The notes below the pieces were generated by a model. The model was not told where the DNA came from and did no database searches. It worked only from the letters and a program-made list of their open reading frames with translations. Below, one piece after another: positions 35,942-42,133 of a DNA stretch of 45,661 nt; the first letter of the stretch is position 1; each line of letters opens with the position of its first letter. The DNA lies in contig JADZAQ010000073.1 of the NCBI GenBank assembly GCA_020852555.1, positions 1 through 45,661 on the forward strand, read 5' to 3'. The translations under genes were made by a program, and so were the position numbers. The DNA is from Burkholderiales bacterium (GTDB lineage Bacteria; Pseudomonadota; Gammaproteobacteria; Burkholderiales; Casimicrobiaceae).

Positions 35942-35974
35942 TTTCGAAATCTCGCACGATGAACTATTTCGAAA
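35942..35974 (-). promoter_or_regulatory. Two TTTCGAAA palindromes upstream of the SYLF gene
   Basis: TTTCGAAA occurs at 35942-35949 and at 35967-35974, 25 bp apart, in an AT-rich patch that stands out from the GC-rich background. The first overlaps the ribosome-binding region of the SYLF gene. They may be a repressor site or part of its promoter. Confidence 0.4.
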
Positions 35975-36072
35975 CAGTACTTGCAGCGAAAGGGCACCCT
36001 TATTGACGCGGGCCGTCGCGTTACTTGAGCCGGCGTGCGGCGGAGTTGCGGCCGCGTGCATCGCGCTCGCTC

Positions 36073-36888
36073 CTACTTCGGGAACATGAACTGCACTTGC
36101 GCGCGGACCTGCCAGTGCGGGCCGTAATCCGGCTTCACGACGTTGTAGTAGGCGCCGATTTGCGTATTCACCGGGAGCCTGCCGAGATGGAAGATGTGCC
36201 CGATTCCGCCGCCGAGCGGCACGGTCCACTGGTTGCCGCTGTCGGCCTTCCAGTTCGCGGTGAGGATCGGTGACGACGTGAGATACGTGCCGCCCTCGAA
36301 GTTGTAGTTGAGGAATGGTTGCAGCAGGAAGTTGTTGTACGAACCGCCTGCTCCGCTCCCCACCGACCAGACGTTGTTGACGAGCACGCCGTACACCCAA
36401 GGGTTGCCCTTGTCGAGGTGCAGGATCACGAATGTCGGTCCAAGTCCCCAGCGATAGGAACCGAGGGCCGAATCCGATGTGGTCGGCAGCTGGGCGATCC
36501 CGCCCAGCCCCCAGATCAAGCCGCCCTTCGGATCGGCCGGCGACAGGAAGGCCGAGAACTGTGCCGGCCCGATCCCGGACGTGCTGGAATCGGTCGGCGA
36601 CAACGCGGGCTGCCACACGAGGGGAATGATCGTTCGGGTGATGATGTTCCAGTCGCTGTTCACATCGATCGGAATGACCGGCTGGATGTTGAGGATGTTC
36701 TGCGTCTTCGAGAGCGGGCCGTAGTTCAGGTTCGTGTTGTTCTGAAACGGCACGCTGATCAGGTTGCCGACCGGGTTCTGCGCGAGCTTGGCGAGCTCTT
36801 CGGCGCTCAATTCGGCGTGGACGGGCGTGGCGAGGGCGGTCGCGATCGCAGCTGCGGCGATGATCGTCGTTGGCTTTCGATTGTGCAT
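36073..36888 (-). CDS. Outer-membrane beta-barrel protein (transporter-like, often misnamed neuromedin U)
   Basis: 271-residue exported protein. The signal peptide is MHNRKPTTIIAAAAIATALA, cleaved near VHA-ELSAEE. The mature start ELAKLAQNPVGNLISVPF and then NTNLNYGPL mark a well-known bacterial family with an outer-membrane barrel of about 12 strands, many aromatic residues and a final AQVQFMF-PK. The name neuromedin U in databases is an annotation error; phenol/hydrocarbon porin-like function has been suggested for relatives. The ATG at 36888 has AGGAG upstream; in-frame codons further upstream to 37029 do not resemble a signal. It precedes the SYLF operon on the same strand with a 140-bp gap, so it probably has its own transcript. 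Confidence 0.85.
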   Translation of the reverse strand: MHNRKPTTIIAAAAIATALATPVHAELSAEELAKLAQNPVGNLISVPFQNNTNLNYGPLSKTQNILNIQPVIPIDVNSDWNIITRTIIPLVWQPALSPTDSSTSGIGPAQFSAFLSPADPKGGLIWGLGGIAQLPTTSDSALGSYRWGLGPTFVILHLDKGNPWVYGVLVNNVWSVGSGAGGSYNNFLLQPFLNYNFEGGTYLTSSPILTANWKADSGNQWTVPLGGGIGHIFHLGRLPVNTQIGAYYNVVKPDYGPHWQVRAQVQFMFPK

Positions 36889-36944
36889 GGCGGGCTCCTG
36901 ACGCACACCGATGACCCTGGCGTAGACGCCTGCGCGATCGCCGT

Positions 36945-36962
36945 GTTGCGGGATCGCGCAAC
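36945..36962 (-). other. Inverted repeat upstream of the barrel gene
   Basis: GTTGCG (36945-36950) and CGCAAC (36957-36962) form a 6-bp stem, just after the stop of the gene fragment 36962-37165 and 56 nt before the start of the barrel gene. It could be a terminator for the debris or an operator; no T-run is present. Confidence 0.3.
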
Positions 36963-37165
36963 TACCTGGCGCGCGTGAAGTAGACATGTTGCGCGACCGC
37001 CTGGAAGTACACAGCTTGCAGCGTGTCACTCACAGGATCGTAGGTCAGCGTGTAGGTCGAGCCGTTGTAGCCGCCGGCGGCGAGCATCGGCAGCGGCAGA
37101 ATGCGGGCAAGAAGCGAACCCGCTGCCGCGAAGCGACTGCGCATGGCGCCGGCTCGATTTCGCAT
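36962..37165 (-). pseudogene. C-terminal fragment of an unidentified exported protein
   Basis: A 67-codon frame whose second half (GGYNGSTYTLTYDP, then DTLQAVYFQAVAQHVYF) looks like the final beta-strands of a larger protein, while the first half (AMRNRAGAMRSRFAAAG) does not look like a domain or a clean signal peptide. It lies 21 bp downstream of the truncated DUF1214 copy, so both are probably debris from one rearrangement. It could also be a genuine small protein; no ribosome site is obvious. Confidence 0.4.
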
Positions 37166-37186
37166 GGCCACGGTCCGCGCGGCTCG

Positions 37187-37966
37187 CTATTTGACCAGCA
37201 CGATGTCGTCAGGCCGCCAGGTGCGATTGAACCACGGCTCCAGCGGACCGTAGAGGCGCAGGATCATGAACCATGCCTTGCCGGGAATCGTCGGGACCCA
37301 GTTCGGTTCCTTGCCCGCGGGCGCTTGCGGGCCGAACCAGACATCCACCGAGCCATCCGCGTTGACGATCAAATCCTTCTTCTGGCTGCTCACGCTCGGG
37401 AACGGCTGGTTCGTCTGCAGCATCGACCGGGTCTGGGTGTCGTAGACGATCACCGACCAGAAGGTCTTCACCGGGATGTTCGGCGGCAGGTGCAGCGTGT
37501 AGTTCTTGCCGCCGTCGAATGGATGGTTGTCGGCATCCACCGCCGTCCACGGATAGGTCGAGCCTTCGCCGACGATCTTCGTGTCCATCGCCGGCGTGAC
37601 GCCGGTGGCCGCAAAGAAGAACATGGCCGCCGCGCCCAGATCCGGCACGCCGGGTTGTGACTCGAACTTGTAGCCACCGATGAACGGATACTTCCATCGG
37701 CGATTATCGTAGATGTAGGCCGCCTTCTCGCGCGTCCGGTAGGCCAGGGCGCGTCCGGTCGCGTCGCCCACCGCGGCCGCCTCGGTCAGGATCTTCTTCA
37801 TGCGCTCGTCGGGCGCGAAGGGTTGGCCCTTGCGGATGCCCACCGATGCCCAGAAGCCGAGCGTCGTCGCGTCGACCGAGTCCGTCGGTTCTTGCTGCAC
37901 GACCTTGTTGAGCATTTCCCAGAACCGGAAGTCTCCGGGTCCGACCATGTTGAACGGCTTGCTGAA
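37187..37966 (-). pseudogene. Truncated DUF1214 copy (C-terminal half of a DUF1254/DUF1214 protein)
   Basis: About 258 codons matching the C-terminal half of the intact protein at 26513-28063, from its KPFN at about residue 261 to the end: shared blocks RMKKILTEAAAVGDAT, GGYKFESQPGV, LHLPPNIPVK, NADGSVDVWFG and LYGPLEPWF. The whole DUF1254 half and the signal peptide are missing. Upstream of 37966 the open frame continues for about 100 codons with no similarity and Arg-rich out-of-frame composition. There is no ribosome site at the junction; an internal ATG at 37948 is the only nearby start. It is either dead or a non-exported fragment. Confidence 0.75.
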
Positions 37967-38139
37967 GTGGTCGTTCCTCGCTGACGACGCGCTCGATGGC
38001 TTCGCCCGAGTGTTCGCGACGCCGAACGCGGAAGGCGTCGGGCGACCGCGTCGACCGTGACCCTCGCCAACATGACCTACCGCTCGCCCGAGATCTCTTC
38101 TGATCATCCCATCGGATGCCGCGGATACGCGGCGCGCAT

Positions 38140-38292
38140 TCAGTGTGGAAATACGAGGTGCACGGAGCGAAGCGCCGTAACGGCCACGCCGGGTGTGCCT
38201 ACACTGGTTGCGGGCGGCGCCGGAACTGGGCGAAGCGCGGTGAGTAGCAATACGGCGCCGATGACGATGCACATGCTGATTGCGCGTTTCAT
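38140..38292 (-). CDS. Tiny secreted peptide, copy 2 (50 aa)
   Basis: 50-residue protein with MKRAISMCIVIGAVLLLTAL, a Pro-rich linker and the C-terminus ALRSVHLVFPH. It pairs with the peptide at 29683-29841. Similarity extends upstream through the ribosome site (CCAGGATGCAGCC before the ATG at 38292) to a C/G-run box, with the G-run 55 nt from the start in both copies despite small compensating insertions and deletions. Function unknown. It sits between the patatin gene and gene debris, and is likely a stand-alone transcript. Confidence 0.6.
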   Translation of the reverse strand: MKRAISMCIVIGAVLLLTALRPVPAPPATSVGTPGVAVTALRSVHLVFPH

Positions 38293-38347
38293 GGCTGCAT
38301 CCTGGATGGCAACACAGGTAGCGTGCAGGAGGCCGGCGCGACCCGCA

Positions 38348-38366
38348 CCCCCGGAGTCGGGTGGGA
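38348..38366 (-). promoter_or_regulatory. C/G-run box upstream of tiny peptide copy 2
   Basis: Minus-strand reading: TCCC, ACCC, GACTCC, G5. The G-run (38348-38352) is 55 nt from the ATG at 38292. It is the counterpart of the box at 29897-29915 and a member of the same seven-site family. Confidence 0.5.
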
Positions 38367-38413
38367 TCGGGGGGGCGGCTCTCCCGTCGGCGCGCGGGGG
38401 CCCGGGACCGCCG

Positions 38414-39877
38414 TCAGTGGGCGATAGCCTCCATCTGCGCCCGTGCCCCGATGTCGCGCAGCAGCTTTTGAAAGTCCGGCGACTCGCGGATGATCTGGCC
38501 CGCGGCGGCGCGCAGGCGGTCCACCGCCTCCGGCGGCAGCACGAACGATGTCGGGAGTTCGTTGAGGTACGCGCGTTCGGCGGGATCGTGCAAGGCCTTG
38601 AAGGAAACGTCGATTGCGTAGAGGTCGACGTCGGGGACCTTGAGAAGATCGGCCAGCACCGGATCGTGCTTGATCTCGGGTGCGACGCGCGCGCGTATCG
38701 CCCGCAGCTTCGCCCAGCGCGCGATGGTGTCGCGGAGCAACTCGACGCCATCGTACGAGTAGTGGTCGATCGGAACGCCGGTGGCCTTGATGAGGAGCTC
38801 GATGGTGCCCGGCCCCTGCTCGGACATGTCCCAGTTGTTTTGCGGGTCGGACAGCGAGTTCACGATGAAGACGATGATCCGGCGCACGTGGTCGAGCGGC
38901 GTCGGGATGCCCTTCTCGTAGAGCGCTTCCAACTCGTCGAGCACTTCCAGCACGCCGCGCATCGCGAGGTTGTCGGCCAACCCGCCATCGACGAGGTGCA
39001 GGTACGGGTGGCGCGTGCTGTCGGCGAGCGTCCGCAGGTCATCGATCTGGCGCATCGCCCGAGCCGCGGGTCGCGGCGTCGTCGCCGAATCGGTGAAGCC
39101 CTGGAGGTACGGCGGCAAGGTGTAGCCGCAGGTGCCGCCGTAGTTGTCGAGCGTGACCGGCGACAGCACGAACGGCACCGCCGACGACGCCGCGGCGGCG
39201 CGCGACAGGCGCACGCCGGCGAGGTCCGAGCAGATCAGGTCGAATACCTGCTGGTTGAAGCCGAAGCGCACGCCGGAGGCGATTTCCGTCGCCTGCACCG
39301 CGATGATCGGCCCCTTGCGTCGCTCGAGATCGGCGAACGTCGCGCCGTCGAAGAGGATCTGGTCGTAGAGGTCGGCGGCGAGCTCCGAGCGTCCCCAGCC
39401 CCTCGACAGCAGCGCGCTCCAGTTCGCGGGGTCGAGCGCCTGGCGAATGAGCTCGCCCTGCACGTCGCGCTTGAGGAAACGCGTCTCGTATTGTCCGAAC
39501 AGCGCCTCCCCGTAGAGTCCGTAGGCAAGCGCGGTGAAGCTGCCCCCCGACACGCCGGTGATGACGTCGACCTGGTCGAGGGCGCGACCGCGCTGCCCGT
39601 GCGCGCCGACGAGTTCGATGTCGCGCAAGGCCTCGAGCACGCCGTACGAGAACGCAGCCGCGCGCGTGCCGCCTCCGGAGAACGCGAGGATGACGAGATT
39701 TTCCCGGGCGGGATCGAGTTCCGGCCGCGTGGCAAGGCGGTAGCCCGCCTGACGATCGATTGCCGTCACCGGCGCGTTCACCGGGCGCGTGGCGCAACCG
39801 GCGATCAGCAGGACGACGATGAGCACTCCGGCGATCGCGCGACCGCAGCCGCGACCGCATGGGCGACCCCTGGCCAT
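38414..39877 (-). CDS. Patatin-like phospholipase lipoprotein
   Basis: 487-residue lipid-anchored protein. The lipobox LIAGC28 gives a lipoprotein signal peptide. The patatin domain has the oxyanion motif GGGTR (68-72), the nucleophile Ser110 in GVSGGS, and the catalytic Asp in HLVDGGLADN. An extended C-terminal region (about 300-487) with helical segments follows, larger than in minimal patatins. It should hydrolyse acyl esters of phospholipids or galactolipids at the envelope. It begins 9 nt after the maturase stop and ends the sulfatase operon, which suggests it takes lipid moieties released or exposed by desulfation. Confidence 0.9.
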   Translation of the reverse strand: MARGRPCGRGCGRAIAGVLIVVLLIAGCATRPVNAPVTAIDRQAGYRLATRPELDPARENLVILAFSGGGTRAAAFSYGVLEALRDIELVGAHGQRGRALDQVDVITGVSGGSFTALAYGLYGEALFGQYETRFLKRDVQGELIRQALDPANWSALLSRGWGRSELAADLYDQILFDGATFADLERRKGPIIAVQATEIASGVRFGFNQQVFDLICSDLAGVRLSRAAAASSAVPFVLSPVTLDNYGGTCGYTLPPYLQGFTDSATTPRPAARAMRQIDDLRTLADSTRHPYLHLVDGGLADNLAMRGVLEVLDELEALYEKGIPTPLDHVRRIIVFIVNSLSDPQNNWDMSEQGPGTIELLIKATGVPIDHYSYDGVELLRDTIARWAKLRAIRARVAPEIKHDPVLADLLKVPDVDLYAIDVSFKALHDPAERAYLNELPTSFVLPPEAVDRLRAAAGQIIRESPDFQKLLRDIGARAQMEAIAH

Positions 39878-39886
39878 CGTCGCCCG

Positions 39887-41170
39887 CTACTTCGGGACGG
39901 GGTGCGCCGCGGGCGCCGCCCCGAGCTCGACCGCGATCCGGTGCGCTGTCGGAACGGCGTGCGCGAAGAACTTCTTGAATGCGGGGCACAGATAGTTGAG
40001 TCCGGGTTCGCCATCCGGCGTGCGCACGAAGCGGTTCTTGGGACACTCTCCCCAGCAGTCGGTGAGGAACTCGCAGCGCCGGCAGTACTGCGGCAGCGCG
40101 TCGGACTTGTCGTAGCCGAACTTCACTTGCCGCGGCGAGAAGACGAGGTCGGCGAGCGCCGCCGAGCGCACGTCGCCGAGACGATACTCGGGGTAGACGT
40201 AGTGGTCGCACGAGTAGACGCCGCCGTCGTGCTCGACGACGACGCCCTTGCCGCAGGTCTCGGAGAACACGCAGATCTGCGACGGCTCGCCCATGTGCTG
40301 CGCGACGAGCGTTTCGCAGAAGTTGACGAACGCCTTGCCGACGTCGCGCCGCTGCCATTCATCCCACACCTTGCACAGGAAGTAGCCGTACTCGTCGGGG
40401 TCGACCGACCACTCGGTGACCACGGACTCGGGGTGACCGGGATGCGTCGGCGGGCTCCCCGTGATCGGCAGCGTGGCCGCATCCCAATGCGCCGGTGCGA
40501 CGCTACGAAAGTCGCAGCGCTCGACGATCGGGATGAACTGCAGGTACGTCGAGCCGAGCTCGCGGCGGAGGAAGCGGTAGACGTCGAGCGGGCGCGTCGC
40601 GTTGTAGCGATGCACGCAGGTCAGCGTGTTGAACGATACCCCGTGGCGCTTGAGCAACTGGGCGCCCGTCATGACCGCGTCGAACGTCGGCTTGCCTTGC
40701 TTGCTGACCCGCAGCGCGTCGTGGACGTCTTTCGGTCCGTCGATCGAGAGGCCGACGAGGAACCGATTCGCCTTGAGGAACTTCGCCCAATCCTCGTCGA
40801 TCAGGACGCCGTTGGTCTGCAGGTCGTTCTCGATGCGCTGGCCGGGCTTCGCGTACTTGCGCTGCAGCGCGACGACCTTCTCGTAGAACGCGATGCCGCG
40901 CAGCGTCGGCTCGCCGCCCTGCCAGGTGAAGACGACTTCGTCGGTCGTGACGCCTGCGATGTAGTCGCGGACGAAGCACTCGAGCACGTCGTCGCGCATG
41001 TGCCCCGGCCCCGGGCCGCCCGCGAGGTCGTGCTTCGACAGATAGAAGCAGTACGCGCAGTCGAGATTGCACGCGGCACCGGCGGGCTTCGCCATCGCGT
41101 GGAAGCGCCGCGGTGCGCGGGCGCCGAGCCACTCGGGGACGTGATATTTGTCGGGAGGTGCGTCGCTCAT
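39887..41170 (-). CDS. Radical-SAM anaerobic sulfatase-maturating enzyme
   Basis: 427-residue radical SAM/SPASM protein that converts the Cys of a sulfatase CxPxR motif to formylglycine. The cluster motif is C34-x3-C38-x2-C41 in ACNLDCAYCFYLSK; the GGEP motif occurs in FTWQGGEPTL; the C-terminal SPASM Cys set follows (CGKGVVVEHDG; SCDHYVYPE; CRRCEFLTDCWGECP; YLCPAFKKF). The start ATG at 41170 is 20 nt after the barrel stop. Its target is very likely the Cys-type sulfatase of the same operon. A maturase of this type works without oxygen, unlike FGE. Confidence 0.93.
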   Translation of the reverse strand: MSDAPPDKYHVPEWLGARAPRRFHAMAKPAGAACNLDCAYCFYLSKHDLAGGPGPGHMRDDVLECFVRDYIAGVTTDEVVFTWQGGEPTLRGIAFYEKVVALQRKYAKPGQRIENDLQTNGVLIDEDWAKFLKANRFLVGLSIDGPKDVHDALRVSKQGKPTFDAVMTGAQLLKRHGVSFNTLTCVHRYNATRPLDVYRFLRRELGSTYLQFIPIVERCDFRSVAPAHWDAATLPITGSPPTHPGHPESVVTEWSVDPDEYGYFLCKVWDEWQRRDVGKAFVNFCETLVAQHMGEPSQICVFSETCGKGVVVEHDGGVYSCDHYVYPEYRLGDVRSAALADLVFSPRQVKFGYDKSDALPQYCRRCEFLTDCWGECPKNRFVRTPDGEPGLNYLCPAFKKFFAHAVPTAHRIAVELGAAPAAHPVPK

Positions 41171-41190
41171 CCGGCTGCGTGCCTGGTCGG

Positions 41191-42033
41191 TCACCAGCGG
41201 AATCGTACGCCGACCATCGGGCCATTGAAGTTCATGTCCTCGATCGGCTGGTCCGACTTGAACTTGTAATCGAGATAGCGCCACATCGCGAGCACGTCGC
41301 CCCACGAGAAGGTGTAGCCGATCCCGCCCGCGATCTGCCAGGTGACGTCCGACTGGCCGGTGCCGACGTCGGCATAGAACGGCAAGCTCCACTCGCGGTT
41401 GGCGCCGAACCGATACTGGCCCTTGATCCCGGCGATTCCGTCCCACTGGTTCTGCGTCACCTCGGCGCTGCCGCCGCGCCCCGGCAGGGGGAGTGGCCCG
41501 AGGTCGCCGTTGAAGTTCCACGACAGCTTGGGCTTGATCCCGAAGTAGCGGGCACCGGCGACCCCGTCGACCGTGACCGCGGAATCCTGCACGAAGCGGT
41601 ATTCGCCGGCGATCGTCCAGATCGTGCCCTTGAGATCGAGGTCGAGGTCGGCGGTGACCGACGCCGGAATGCCGACTTGTCCCAATCGAAAGTCGCGCGA
41701 TTGCGCCTTCGAGCCGCCGACATTGAGGTAGAGGAGGTCGGTGAACACGCCCCAGCGTCCGTTGTGCAGGTCGAGCGTCCCCATGAACGTGCCCTTGAGG
41801 TTCTCGATGATCTGCCGCGCGTCGACGCTGATCCCGGGGCTTCCCTCCGGCACCGGAAACGTCGTCTTGCCGCCGATGGTGGGGAAGTAGCCGTAGAGGA
41901 TCACGGCGCCGTGCCATTTGCCATCGTCGGTAGCAACCGATTGTGCGCATGCGGCCGTGGGGAACGCCGCGGCTGCGGCGAGCGCAAGGCCGACCGCTGC
42001 CGCAGTTTTCTTGGGCGACACTGCAATGTTCAT
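41191..42033 (-). CDS. Outer-membrane beta-barrel protein of the sulfatase operon
   Basis: 280-residue exported protein with a signal peptide (cleavage at about AACA-QSVATD) and a barrel-like mature region ending MVGVRFRW, with alternating aromatic strands such as WRYLDYKF and GGIGYTFSW. No specific family is recognised beyond general outer-membrane protein. The ATG at 42033 has GAGGT six bases upstream. It lies between sulfatase and maturase genes and so is probably an outer-membrane protein for the sulfated substrate or product. Confidence 0.82.
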   Translation of the reverse strand: MNIAVSPKKTAAAVGLALAAAAAFPTAACAQSVATDDGKWHGAVILYGYFPTIGGKTTFPVPEGSPGISVDARQIIENLKGTFMGTLDLHNGRWGVFTDLLYLNVGGSKAQSRDFRLGQVGIPASVTADLDLDLKGTIWTIAGEYRFVQDSAVTVDGVAGARYFGIKPKLSWNFNGDLGPLPLPGRGGSAEVTQNQWDGIAGIKGQYRFGANREWSLPFYADVGTGQSDVTWQIAGGIGYTFSWGDVLAMWRYLDYKFKSDQPIEDMNFNGPMVGVRFRW

Positions 42034-42133
42034 TTCGGACCTCGTGTGGGGTGCGTACGGTGGCCAAACGACCGTCGCGTCGGCTCGCGGGGGTCCGCGC
42101 GCACCGCGCGCCGGACGCGCCGCGGCGTCGCCA

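Noticed and set aside
38057-41269. Long plus-strand open frame antisense to the patatin and maturase genes
   Set aside because: The minus strand carries intact catalytic motifs of both enzymes; this frame is a shadow.
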